Both the position numbers and the translations under genes were made by a program. Shown one piece after another: positions 43,898 through 52,176 of a DNA stretch of 64,000 nt. Origin of the DNA: Chitinophaga sp. H8 (GTDB taxonomy: Bacteria > Bacteroidota > Bacteroidia > Chitinophagales > Chitinophagaceae). Location of the stretch: positions 1,116,001 through 1,180,000 of the forward strand of contig NZ_JBEXAC010000002.1 in the NCBI RefSeq assembly GCF_040567655.1. The letters are read 5' to 3'. The notes beneath the pieces are model-generated. The model saw only the letters and a program-made list of their open reading frames with translations. It searched no databases and was not told the origin of the DNA. Numbering within the stretch: the first letter of the stretch is position 1; each line of letters opens with the position of its first letter.

Positions 43898-44956
43898 TTA
43901 AGGTTCAATGAAGATTTTATAAGTAGCATAGAAGTTTTTGCATAAAACGTATAAAGTTCTATTTCTGATCATGAATTCGTCAACCTTGTGACCGTTCAAA
44001 GTTGGAAGATGAAAACTTCCAATATATCTTCCGTTTCCTGTTTGATACACATCAAATGTAGAATTGTTGATAAAATTTCTATCAGTTTCATTGTCAGCCT
44101 TTAAATTGGATAGTACAAATAGATAACCTTCGTCAGTACTACTGCGCTCGTTTATTGTAATTGGTGGCACAAATGTTTCTCGAGTACCAACACTTACAGT
44201 GCGGGACGCCGCAGTAATATCTCCAGTACCAACAGTATCTATTGTTTTGCTTATATACTTCAGGTTAAGGTTGCTATCTAGGCAGTATATTTTGTTAGAA
44301 TAATACTGAATGTAAATTGCCGAGCTATTGACGGAATCAAAATCTAACATCCCATCAGTCAAAAACATTTCACCTCTTGAATGGCCAAAAATATCAGCAA
44401 CGGCCAGCATAGTGCCCGTCTTTAGGTCGACCTTTTGCAAATGCTGATATTTTGATGTTGAGTCAAATGCTCTTAGAATAAGAGCGCCTGGTGTAAATGG
44501 AGATACTCTCGTGAACAACGGCGCATCTAATTTGATCTTTTCAAACCCTGAAATTCTATCATTATTAATCCTACCTCGCATTAGTGTGGCGGAATTATTA
44601 ATGAGAAAAAGGATATCACTGTCATTAACCACAATATTTACCGGCGGCTTAAGAGACTGTTGTAGTTGATCATCTATATCAATTCTAGTTAGCTTTTGCT
44701 CGCGGACACCAAACAAGGTATATTCAGCATTATTTCGTCCTGAGAGTATTACGGATGCATCACTAATTCCGCATATTGCTTCAGGCGAAAAGCCCAATTT
44801 CATGGTATTCAGATTTTTAAGCCGTATGTCAATCCAATTCCTCGAAAACCCGTTATTCCTTTCATTTGCAGACGGCGCAAATGAAATTATTGTAAATAAT
44901 ATGAGTAAGGCCGCGAAAAATGTCGACAACAAAAAAAACCAATGTTTCCTCCTCAT
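43898..44956 (-). CDS. Membrane-anchored propeller-like protein of unknown function, module B
   Basis: This 352-aa protein has an N-terminal membrane anchor or signal (about residues 6-28). It is followed by beta-rich repeats of about 45 residues without clear WD motifs, suggesting a six-bladed propeller as in lipoproteins found beside MauE/TlpA clusters. I do not recognise a named family. It is the last gene of the convergent group Crp-MauE-peptide-propeller; module A has a second peptide at this position instead. Confidence 0.65.
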   Translation of the reverse strand: MRRKHWFFLLSTFFAALLILFTIISFAPSANERNNGFSRNWIDIRLKNLNTMKLGFSPEAICGISDASVILSGRNNAEYTLFGVREQKLTRIDIDDQLQQSLKPPVNIVVNDSDILFLINNSATLMRGRINNDRISGFEKIKLDAPLFTRVSPFTPGALILRAFDSTSKYQHLQKVDLKTGTMLAVADIFGHSRGEMFLTDGMLDFDSVNSSAIYIQYYSNKIYCLDSNLNLKYISKTIDTVGTGDITAASRTVSVGTRETFVPPITINERSSTDEGYLFVLSNLKADNETDRNFINNSTFDVYQTGNGRYIGSFHLPTLNGHKVDEFMIRNRTLYVLCKNFYATYKIFIEP

Positions 44957-45018
44957 CTTTCAAGAATTAACTGTGTATAATGAAAAAGGGGCACTTGATA
45001 AATAATGCCCCTTAAGAT

Positions 45019-45303
45019 TCAATTCTGGAAGACAACTGCGACAATCTGCGTATGCGCCGCATTAAATTGGTAGCAGCAGAATTTGGCCGTTCCAGTGCAA
45101 TCGTTCGGTACGTTTCCAGCCGGAGTTGAATTGATTGCAGGATCTATCGGCCTGGTGTGAGCTCCTGCAGGCGGTAACGGCGGAGTTACTGTAGCGCTGG
45201 TATAGCAATCTGCCACCGGATCCTTTTTATCAGTTGCAGCAAATGTCAAACATGCAGCCAGCAGGGCAACAACTAATGTGATGCCGAATCTTGATTTACG
45301 CAT
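45019..45303 (-). CDS. Small secreted Cys-rich peptide, module B (DUF6520-like)
   Basis: This 94-aa protein has an export signal (about residues 6-23) and a Pro-rich mature part with four cysteines (Cys33, Cys69, Cys76, Cys77; the last pair in KFCCYQF). It holds the same genomic place as the module A peptides, 61 bp after the MauE gene, but has little sequence in common beyond size and layout. It could be a disulfide-stabilised secreted factor. No bacteriocin-type leader is evident. Confidence 0.7.
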   Translation of the reverse strand: MRKSRFGITLVVALLAACLTFAATDKKDPVADCYTSATVTPPLPPAGAHTRPIDPAINSTPAGNVPNDCTGTAKFCCYQFNAAHTQIVAVVFQN

Positions 45304-45364
45304 AATCTTTGTTTTTGTGGTTAATAGAATCGATTTAGTCCCTTTTTACAGAAAGAGTAACTGT

Positions 45365-45841
45365 CTATTGCAACAAAGAGTTTGTACCATATGTAGTTGT
45401 ATTTACATTCACTCCCACCTCCGACCGTACTGAATTCTCCTTAGCTTGCAGGACTATTCCAATAAAGGAAAGAACAGTATATGCTGAGTTCAGCAGCAGA
45501 TGATCATTCCAGGTTAGTTCTTCCAAGATTCCACCGCAACTGCATGGAACGTAATAACTGTAATGCAACATTGCCCATATATATCCGGTAAAGAGCACCA
45601 TTAAAAAGAACGATGCATACAATCCCACTAATCTTGTATACCTGATGGTGAGCAATAAGACAACTATCAATTCAAATGCTGGCAGCGTATCAGATATTAA
45701 ACCAGCAATTGGCTGAACAAAGGGTGACCTCCCTAACTGAAATCTGAATTCACTGTAGTTAAACAACTTGGTTAGTCCGGTATAAACGAACAGGATAGCA
45801 AGCAGCGAACAGATGATCTCTATAATGGCTCTTCTTTTCAT
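45365..45841 (-). CDS. MauE/DoxX-like integral membrane redox protein, module B
   Basis: This 158-aa protein has four hydrophobic segments and the loop motif VPCSCGGILEEL with Cys100 and Cys102, matching the CxCGG motif of the module A protein. The two MauE proteins align along their whole length. It leads the MauE-peptide-propeller group, whose upstream region holds an FNR-like box at 45980-45993. Confidence 0.85.
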   Translation of the reverse strand: MKRRAIIEIICSLLAILFVYTGLTKLFNYSEFRFQLGRSPFVQPIAGLISDTLPAFELIVVLLLTIRYTRLVGLYASFFLMVLFTGYIWAMLHYSYYVPCSCGGILEELTWNDHLLLNSAYTVLSFIGIVLQAKENSVRSEVGVNVNTTTYGTNSLLQ

Positions 45842-45979
45842 TTCTCAGCAGAGTGAACGTGACCGACATTTTTTGTAGGCATGCTACATCTTTTGGTCAC
45901 CACCTGAAGGTACAAGGAGTGGAATGTCGATTCCAAGCCGAAAAGTCAAAAAGTGAATTGACCTCTACAAATTTCCAAC

Positions 45980-45993
45980 TTGACATAGATCAA
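45980..45993. promoter_or_regulatory. Crp/Fnr-type binding site candidate upstream of the module B MauE gene
   Basis: TTGACATAGATCAA differs by one base from the classical TTGAT-N4-ATCAA FNR/CRP-family dyad. It lies 139 bp before the MauE start, with another TTGACATA at 46002-46009. The next gene upstream encodes a Crp/Fnr-family regulator, so local control is a good inference. Confidence 0.5.
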
Positions 45994-46043
45994 TTTTGAA
46001 ATTGACATAAATGTTTGTCGGTAGAGGAATTAAATAGAAACAC

Positions 46044-46649
46044 TTATCCCCTTCTTACGCGTGAAAGACTTTCTTGGGAAATAATTAGATAGGAGGCAAT
46101 ATCTTTTAAGCTGGTTTTCTGAAACAAGCCAGGATATTTTTCAAACAGCTTTTCATACCGTTGCTTGGCGTTGAGGCGTTGCAGGTCTCTCTGGAATGAT
46201 GCAACGCGGTCAATATAATCTTCAGTGATAATGCGTGCCAGGTGTGAAGCCTCTGCAGGAAAGAGTGAGAACATTTGCATGATGTCCGCATAACTGTACT
46301 CTATTAGTACGCTTTCCTCAATTGTTTCCAGAAGGTCCTCACATGGAATTTGTCGAAAGAAACTCTGAAACATGCAGACAATCTCCCCCTCAAACCAATA
46401 CCAACTGGTTTGGAACTCTGCCTTCTGATTATTATATATTGAGGTCCGAACAGTTCCTGATGCAATGAACCAGACATTTTTTGGTACGCTTCCTTCAGTA
46501 TGAAGTATACGATTTTTAGGCCAGCGACCGATGCTTGCTTTCTCGGTTAAGAACTGGCTCAAACCAGGGGAGACTGGGTTTATGCTGGCCAGCTTTTCAA
46601 TTAGCATATTAATAGAGCCTTCGGTATTCATCACTTTCTCATTTGGCAA
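46044..46649 (-). CDS. Crp/Fnr-family transcription regulator, module B
   Basis: This 201-aa protein has a cyclic-nucleotide-binding-like beta-roll (RILHTEGSVPKNVWFIASGTVR) and a C-terminal helix-turn-helix (SLKDIASYLIISQESLSRVRRG). There is no N-terminal Cys cluster, so it is not an iron-sulfur oxygen sensor of the E. coli FNR kind. It is the probable controller of the MauE-peptide-propeller group downstream. ATG 46631 is an alternative start. Confidence 0.88.
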   Translation of the reverse strand: MPNEKVMNTEGSINMLIEKLASINPVSPGLSQFLTEKASIGRWPKNRILHTEGSVPKNVWFIASGTVRTSIYNNQKAEFQTSWYWFEGEIVCMFQSFFRQIPCEDLLETIEESVLIEYSYADIMQMFSLFPAEASHLARIITEDYIDRVASFQRDLQRLNAKQRYEKLFEKYPGLFQKTSLKDIASYLIISQESLSRVRRG

Positions 46650-46655
46650 TTACAC

Positions 46656-46859
46656 TCAGGACTGGATTAATTTTTTTATTTCAGAATCAGATAAGATAGG
46701 AACTAATTTCCTATTCAGCAATACCCGAAAAGTGGAAGGGATTGCCTGATCGTCGCCTTTCCCGTTAAAATGAAATCTTTTGATTTCAAATTCCGTGTAA
46801 TCACCCAAGATATAATGGGTGTTTTCACGGGTACATTTTTGGTGAGCTACAGCTTGCAT
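46656..46859 (-). CDS. Small hypothetical protein upstream of the Crp/Fnr gene
   Basis: This 67-aa open frame ends 7 bp before the Crp/Fnr gene in the same direction. Its composition is protein-like (YTEFEIKRFHFNGKGDD ... FRVLLNRKLVPILSDSEIKKL). I know no homologue. It may be real or chance. The rest of 46860-47130 shows no gene or clear site. Confidence 0.35.
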   Translation of the reverse strand: MQAVAHQKCTRENTHYILGDYTEFEIKRFHFNGKGDDQAIPSTFRVLLNRKLVPILSDSEIKKLIQS

Positions 46860-47130
46860 ATTCCGGCAAATCTATATTATGTTTTGCTATGTGTTTGTGA
46901 TGACCAGCGTCCTAAAACATAGATACTTCATATTCGTTTTTAAACCGACTAAGCACAATTAAATAAAATTTCATTAAATTAAGGTGCGGACATTACTGTT
47001 TAGAGAGTAAAATAGCCTATGGGAATTCACTAAGCTGCCAGTTGTAATGTTAAAAGATTTATTAGTAGACTTTGTAAAAAAGTAATAAATATCTCTTTAG
47101 CAGTAAGTCTATCACAAAAATCTGACTGGT

Positions 47131-48402
47131 ATGCGATACGAATTATCCCGCCTTGATGCCTTCATAACGACGCTGCATCCGTCCACTGCACAGAAAGAAT
47201 CCAATAAAGGTCAAATACGGGATTGGCTGAGATTCGTGCACGACCAGGTGATAACCATTCGGAGCAGTATGATTGATGAAGTGCTCAACACTCGTAACAG
47301 TAAGTTAAATGAGGGCTACGTACAGGCACATCAAAAGGGACTGATAAATCTATTGGACACCCTGCTGTCTTATATCGTGGTCGCCACCCGCAACCATTGT
47401 CGGCTGCTAGTGTTCCTATACAAAAAGATTTGCACTGAGCTTGATGGGCTGTTAATGCTAATAATAAAGCTGCTCAATAATTTTTTTGATGTAACGCTTC
47501 CCGTTCCTACCAGTTATGCAGTACTTGCACATCAGGAGCTTTCAGAACAATGGGAAGTTACTCGCAGCGCGTTACTAGACTTGGAGGAGCTGGACGGGAC
47601 TCTGTTAGATATTGCCTCGAAGCCGCTTGAGGATTTCTTAAAAGACCCCCGTCAGAGAATTACTTATCAGCGCCTCAGCTATCTGCGGGATTTGACGGAG
47701 CAGATCGCTTCGGTATTAAATAAAGTTTCTACTGAAGAGGATAGCAGCAATTTTGAATATCTCTCCGTTATGCGGGATCTCTCAAAGGTTGGACTAATTG
47801 AACCCGCGATAAATGTCCATCTTCACATGCTTTTGATCTACATAAATCACAATAGCCGGGAATATGTCAATTTCTGTATCACCGCGCTACAGCAAAAGGT
47901 AGACGCAATGCCAGATATCAACTCCAAAATTTTACTACTAAGGATTTATTCCAAGTTGATGAGGCTGCTAAGGGTAAAGCCTCATAGCAGATTAGAGCCG
48001 GAGGAACATCGGGTCAACCGGCAGGTTTTGGATTTCATCGAAGGAGAGCTAGAGTTTGTTCAGATGGAAAACAATAACGGCACTGCTACGTCGGCTACTA
48101 ATGAATTTTATAATGGAAATAATGTAACCACCGCGAAGAAGAAGATCGTTAATAAATTAAATACTTCTTTTGATGTCAGAGAGCTCGCACTACTTGCCCG
48201 ACTGTTTAAGGACAGCAGCAAATTAAAGGATCACAATACCGATATTATGCGTTTTATTGCGCAACATTATACGACCGAAGGAGCGGAAGAACCGAGCTAT
48301 GAAAGTATCTACAATAAATGGTTTAATCCCCGATCGTCCACAGCTCTATCCGTAAAGTATTTTCTCGATGAATGCATCAAGAACATTCGAAAGTGGCTGT
48401 AA
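47131..48402 (+). CDS. Hypothetical protein preceding RteC
   Basis: This 423-aa soluble, nearly all-helical protein has no signal peptide or membrane segment. The N-terminal and middle parts are long helices, and the C-terminal 90 residues (VRELALLARLFKDSSKL ... NKWFNPRSSTALSVKYFLDE) loosely recall the end of RteC-like proteins. I do not recognise the family. It is followed by a perfect 18-nt palindrome and then rteC, so it may belong to excision or transfer control. Confidence 0.65.
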   Translation: MRYELSRLDAFITTLHPSTAQKESNKGQIRDWLRFVHDQVITIRSSMIDEVLNTRNSKLNEGYVQAHQKGLINLLDTLLSYIVVATRNHCRLLVFLYKKICTELDGLLMLIIKLLNNFFDVTLPVPTSYAVLAHQELSEQWEVTRSALLDLEELDGTLLDIASKPLEDFLKDPRQRITYQRLSYLRDLTEQIASVLNKVSTEEDSSNFEYLSVMRDLSKVGLIEPAINVHLHMLLIYINHNSREYVNFCITALQQKVDAMPDINSKILLLRIYSKLMRLLRVKPHSRLEPEEHRVNRQVLDFIEGELEFVQMENNNGTATSATNEFYNGNNVTTAKKKIVNKLNTSFDVRELALLARLFKDSSKLKDHNTDIMRFIAQHYTTEGAEEPSYESIYNKWFNPRSSTALSVKYFLDECIKNIRKWL

Positions 48403-48416
48403 TCATAAATATTTTA

Positions 48417-48434
48417 CTGGGTGGTACCACCCAG
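48417..48434. promoter_or_regulatory. Perfect palindrome upstream of rteC
   Basis: CTGGGTGGTACCACCCAG is an uninterrupted 18-nt palindrome 87 bp before the rteC start codon and 15 bp after the preceding gene. It has no T-run, so an operator for a dimeric protein fits better than a terminator. Confidence 0.5.
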
Positions 48435-48521
48435 GTCCTATAGTAAAGGCAGTTGGTTGGAGTTATCTTCAGATTGATAGCGGCCGAAAAGGCCCAATGT
48501 ATAACCCAAATCTGAGAAACT

Positions 48522-49373
48522 ATGAACCAGCAACCCAAACAATGGCTGGCTGATCTCTCCGATCGGCTCGCCGCGTTACCCGCTGAGCAAGACAATCACT
48601 TGCATTATTTAACGCAGTGTATCCAACTCGTTCAACAGTCCATCCAGCAACTAAAGAGCTATATCACTACAGCCTCGTTTGAAGGGAAAAATGAAGAGAT
48701 ACAGTTTTTTAAAGAAATCAAACCTCAATTTGATGGCAAACTAATCTACTATACCAAACTTTTGACAATAGAACAAGAACTTCCCCAGGTATGCCGTCGG
48801 TCACAAAAACAATATTATCGTAGAAGAATCCAGGAGCTTGAATCTTTTTCCATCCACCACTCGGAATTCGTCTTTTATATGAATTTGGAGCTAACTAATC
48901 TGGATGATGCGTATTTTTTGCGAAATGGTAAAGCATCTCCACTGCGGTATGAAGGCATCCAATTTTTCTATGATCAACAGTTTCATGCACCAATGAGCTG
49001 GGCAATTGCTGAGTTTGTAGGCAACAATCTCCTTATATCCGAATTAAAATCCAGGCTCAAGTTACTACGTGCCTTCAAACAACCATCAGCCACCGTCTCG
49101 ACAAAAGATGATGATTTGACCTGGACTGCCAACGTTACAGCTCTTGTGGAGTTAATCTATGCATTGGATGAACACGGTGTTTTTAACAACACAAAGGTCG
49201 GCATCAAAAGAATCGCGACGCTGTTTTCCAAAGTGTTCAATATACCTCTGGTGAATATCTATAAAATCTGGGAAAATATTCGTCTGCGGAAAAAGAGCCG
49301 AACCCCTTTCTTGCAAGCCCTGATCAACGGTCTGCTTCGCAGAATGGATCATGACGATGAATACGCACTTTAA
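48522..49373 (+). CDS. rteC: RteC-domain regulator of ICE excision/transfer
   Basis: This 283-aa protein aligns by eye with RteC (PF09357). Matching segments are IKPQFDGKLIYYTKLLTIE, FVFYMNLELTNLDDAYFLR, LTWTANVTALVELIYALDEHGVFN, and the C-terminal FNIPLVNIYKIWENIRLRKKSRT-FLQAL region. In CTnDOT, RteC activates the excision operon. Here no RteA/RteB sensor pair or tetQ is visible nearby, so its inducer is unknown. It marks the start of the transfer region. Confidence 0.88.
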   Translation: MNQQPKQWLADLSDRLAALPAEQDNHLHYLTQCIQLVQQSIQQLKSYITTASFEGKNEEIQFFKEIKPQFDGKLIYYTKLLTIEQELPQVCRRSQKQYYRRRIQELESFSIHHSEFVFYMNLELTNLDDAYFLRNGKASPLRYEGIQFFYDQQFHAPMSWAIAEFVGNNLLISELKSRLKLLRAFKQPSATVSTKDDDLTWTANVTALVELIYALDEHGVFNNTKVGIKRIATLFSKVFNIPLVNIYKIWENIRLRKKSRTPFLQALINGLLRRMDHDDEYAL

Positions 49374-49480
49374 AAAATTTCTATCCACCTGACAAAAACG
49401 GACAAAAATCGCTTTCCGCTAAGCGCATTTTTGCATTGTCAGCCGTTGAGAAACGGATTTTTCATCTAAATCACTTTTTT

Positions 49481-49972
49481 ATGTTGGACGCCGGAGCCTG
49501 GAAGGGGTTTCTCATTGTGGCAGGTATTGGATGCGGAGTTTATTACGGGTACCTGTTATTTACAGGTAGGTTCGGACATCAACGCCGTCAGGCTGGTATT
49601 GCCGGTACCCGTGACAGCCGGACAAAGCGCACCTGGAGTGTCGCTGAGTCCCAGGAAATGGAGGATGAACCACCTGATCATGGAGATAACGAGTCTAATG
49701 ATGTGCCCGATACTCCTGATGCGGAAGAGGTCAATCAATTGAATGCGCTGGAACAACTTGCGGATGATCTTCAAACAATCATTAGCGAACATCAGTCCGG
49801 AGATAAGGAAGGTCTGATGTACAGACTACAACAAGAGATATCCCGTTATCCGGTCCTTAACAAACCAGCTTTTCGGGCAGCGATTTCTAACCTTATCATC
49901 CGGGCAGCCAAAGAGGATTGCAGCCTAGTGGTCAGCCAGACCGAAGCTGATGCATTGTGGTCGCATTTTTAA
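49481..49972 (+). CDS. Small membrane-anchored Tra-region protein
   Basis: This 163-aa protein starts at ATG 49481; an upstream in-frame start at 49436 adds 15 residues. One membrane segment (WKGFLIVAGIGCGVYYGYLLF) is followed by a charged, acidic linker (about 60-100) and a helical C-terminus. This architecture is common directly upstream of TraE in Bacteroidota conjugative elements, but I know no fixed name. Confidence 0.65.
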   Translation: MLDAGAWKGFLIVAGIGCGVYYGYLLFTGRFGHQRRQAGIAGTRDSRTKRTWSVAESQEMEDEPPDHGDNESNDVPDTPDAEEVNQLNALEQLADDLQTIISEHQSGDKEGLMYRLQQEISRYPVLNKPAFRAAISNLIIRAAKEDCSLVVSQTEADALWSHF

Positions 49973-50063
49973 AGAAATGCAATAGCACAATGGTTATTAA
50001 TGGGTAATCTCTTTCCGATTACCTAATAAGTGAGGAATTGTGAGATGATTAAATGTGTGAAGT

Positions 50064-50393
50064 ATGGATACAGTGCGGAAGGGGTTCATGTCCTGCCCTT
50101 TAAAGGGACTATTATTAATTAGTGTGTGTATGCTTGTCGCCGTAACAGCATTAGCACAGAGTGGAGAAACCGGTATCAGAAACGCCACGGATCAGGTCAA
50201 GCAATATTTTGGAGTTGCTACCACCTTAATGTACGCGATTGGTGCGCTGGTTGGGATCGTGGGCGCCGTAAAGGTGTATAATAAGTGGAATTCGGGAGAT
50301 CAGGACACCGGGAAAGTCGCGAGTGCGTGGTTTGGGAGTTGCATTTTCCTGGTAGTGGTGGCAACAATTCTAGAAGGCTTTTTTGGAGTTTAA
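50064..50393 (+). CDS. traE: TraE-like conjugal transfer protein (DUF4134)
   Basis: This 109-aa protein has a signal peptide ending ALAQ, then IRNATDQVKQYFGVATTLMYAIGALVGIVGAVKVYNKW with two membrane segments, the pattern of DUF4134, the TraE protein of CTnDOT-type systems. It resembles VirB2-type pilin precursors in size and topology. ATG 50091 may be the true start. It opens the main tra operon. Confidence 0.88.
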   Translation: MDTVRKGFMSCPLKGLLLISVCMLVAVTALAQSGETGIRNATDQVKQYFGVATTLMYAIGALVGIVGAVKVYNKWNSGDQDTGKVASAWFGSCIFLVVVATILEGFFGV

Positions 50394-50396
50394 AAA

Positions 50397-51146
50397 ATGT
50401 TGGCAACAATGGAAAGGCGTTTACCGACTATAGAAATAGAAGGCTCGATTTTTTTTGTTGATGTACGAATGGGCGGGCTTCGCAACAGCGAGGGTCCTTT
50501 CAATGTACTTGAATTTAAGGATATGGAGCGTCACTATGATGTTATCCTAGAGCCTCAACCGGAGGATTTTCCCCGACATGGCTATCACGCAATGCGTTTC
50601 TTCTATAATAGTGTCAAAAAAGAAATTGTCTCTGCACCGGTAGAAGGAAATGGGTTACCTCCGAATGTGGTCTACCTGGAAATATTGAATGAACATTTCC
50701 TTGACCCAGTAGGAGTTGAACTAATGAAGGGGCACGCGATCGAACAGATTCCCCAGACATTATTGGGAGACAAGCTACACTTCAGTAGAGAGATTCCAAC
50801 GGTGGAAGTATTGGGGCAACAATTCTTTGTTGATTGCGCAAAAATGTCTCTGTATCAAGTAACGGATTTTTCAAATAAGGTATCATTCGATTTTGTTGAA
50901 GTATTGCCAATTGATGAGATGCTGGCAATACACGTAGACAAAAACGGAAGAGTCAGAAATGTTCCTGGCATGGATTGCGATAATGAGGACAGGTTAGTAG
51001 TACTCAAACAGATGCAGCTTCTCGATCCCATTGGATATCGGCGGAACATGGGAGAGCCAGTACTTTTTTTTAAACATATCGATCGAATTCCACAGCGACA
51101 GCGCATTGTCTCTGACCAGGATAAAACGAATGGAATGAAAATATAA
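50397..51146 (+). CDS. Hypothetical Tra-region protein with two repeated domains, copy 1
   Basis: This 249-aa protein (ATG 50409, MERRLPTIEIEG, is a good alternative start) is made of two similar halves. The first half runs LPTIEIEGSIFFVDVRMGGL ... FFYNSVKKEI ... LPPNVVYLEIL and DPVGVELM. The second repeats IPTVEVLGQQFFVDCAK ... LDPIGYRRNMG. It is collinear with the gene at 51440, and a single-domain relative is at 18990. No signal peptide. Function unknown. It begins 4 bp after traE, so it is in the tra operon. Confidence 0.7.
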   Translation: MLATMERRLPTIEIEGSIFFVDVRMGGLRNSEGPFNVLEFKDMERHYDVILEPQPEDFPRHGYHAMRFFYNSVKKEIVSAPVEGNGLPPNVVYLEILNEHFLDPVGVELMKGHAIEQIPQTLLGDKLHFSREIPTVEVLGQQFFVDCAKMSLYQVTDFSNKVSFDFVEVLPIDEMLAIHVDKNGRVRNVPGMDCDNEDRLVVLKQMQLLDPIGYRRNMGEPVLFFKHIDRIPQRQRIVSDQDKTNGMKI

Positions 51147-51249
51147 ATGCTTGTGACATGCTGGTCTATTCGGATAGAAACTCAGTAAATAAATTATTGG
51201 TTGTTGATAGCCGGCATGGTGATGTGGACAGAGTATGACAAACTATTTT

Positions 51250-51415
51250 ATGGCGGGGGTATCTGTCGTTGCGAAAGTGCTTGCTAGTGAGATTGATAGG
51301 CTTAGGGCGCATGAGTTGGACAGCTAAGTGAATTGCAATTATGGTACGTTCCGATAAACAGCGGCGTTCAGACAGGTACCTTCCGCCACTATTTGAAAGC
51401 ATCTCAGCTTCCTAT
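51250..51415 (+). pseudogene. Decayed remnant of a second traF (DUF4133) gene
   Basis: The stretch ATGGCGGGGGT at 51251 and YGT...AAFRQVPSATI encoded near 51341-51400 match the intact TraF gene (YGTHGLMKKAAYRQVPSAII), but with stop codons and deletions between. A possible earlier start at about 51147 reads VYSDRNSVNK against VYEINKGINK. It sits between two paralogous genes, as the product of a tandem duplication. Nothing else is seen in 51147-51439. Confidence 0.75.
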
Positions 51416-51439
51416 TCAGAGGCTACTAAACTATGAACT

Positions 51440-52168
51440 ATGAACAATAGAGACCTACCGCGAATTGATGTTAAAGGAGACATCTTCATTGTTGATTTGG
51501 AGGCTGGTGGACTACGGAATACGGAGTATCCATTTAATACTCTCCGCTTTGCTGATATGATCGACCAACAAGGAGCTATCGTCAAATTCGAAGAAATCGG
51601 GGAAATACCCCTCAAACGTTTCTTCTATGATTCGACCAAAAAGGAAATAGCTCCACCCCCTATTGGTTGTGAAAAGCTCCCAACAGGGGTAAGCTACATG
51701 GAGGTGTTTACAGAGGTATTTTTAGATCCCGTTGGCCAGCTATTGATGGGTGGAGCGGATATTTCAGACTTGCCGCAGAAGCACCTAAAAAGCTGGTTCC
51801 ATCTTGCGCATGAGATACCACACATAAACATATATGAAAATGATTTTCTTGTTGATACCGCAAGACAAGAAATCTATCATGTTTCAGACTTTACTAACAA
51901 AATAGATTTCGGCAATGTCGCCAGTATCAAATCCTTGGATGTAATGTGTTTTACAATAGATGGAAACGTAAGACTCGTAGACAAACCTATCAAGGAAGCA
52001 GTGGAAGATAATCTATTGATCATTACACCAATGCTTGACAAATTAGACCCTATCGGTTTTCAGAGAGCTACGGGCGTGCCAGCGGGTATTCTGAAACGTT
52101 CAGAAATGCCAGAGAAGAGTAGTCGGATCGTGCATTCAGCAGTTAACGGACATGGAAGAAAGATATAA
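51440..52168 (+). CDS. Hypothetical Tra-region protein with two repeated domains, copy 2
   Basis: This 242-aa protein is collinear with the gene at 50397: LPRIDVKGDIFIVDLEAGGL, FYDSTKKEIAPPP, LPTGVSYMEVFTEVFLDPVG, then a second half IPHINIYENDFLVDTAR ... LDPIGFQRATG. Its intact state next to a dead traF copy suggests that keeping both proteins is useful or that loss is recent. It ends 8 bp before the intact traF. Confidence 0.7.
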   Translation: MNNRDLPRIDVKGDIFIVDLEAGGLRNTEYPFNTLRFADMIDQQGAIVKFEEIGEIPLKRFFYDSTKKEIAPPPIGCEKLPTGVSYMEVFTEVFLDPVGQLLMGGADISDLPQKHLKSWFHLAHEIPHINIYENDFLVDTARQEIYHVSDFTNKIDFGNVASIKSLDVMCFTIDGNVRLVDKPIKEAVEDNLLIITPMLDKLDPIGFQRATGVPAGILKRSEMPEKSSRIVHSAVNGHGRKI

Positions 52169-52176
52169 AGGCCCAC

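Noticed and set aside
43898..44956. Assignment of the propeller-like protein to a named lipoprotein family
   Set aside because: Beta repeats are plausible, but no lipobox Cys or family motif could be confirmed by eye, so it is left unnamed.
24138..46649. Polysaccharide utilisation locus
   Set aside because: Two SusCD pairs are present but no glycoside hydrolase, lyase, esterase or sulfatase is encoded, so the label would mislead.
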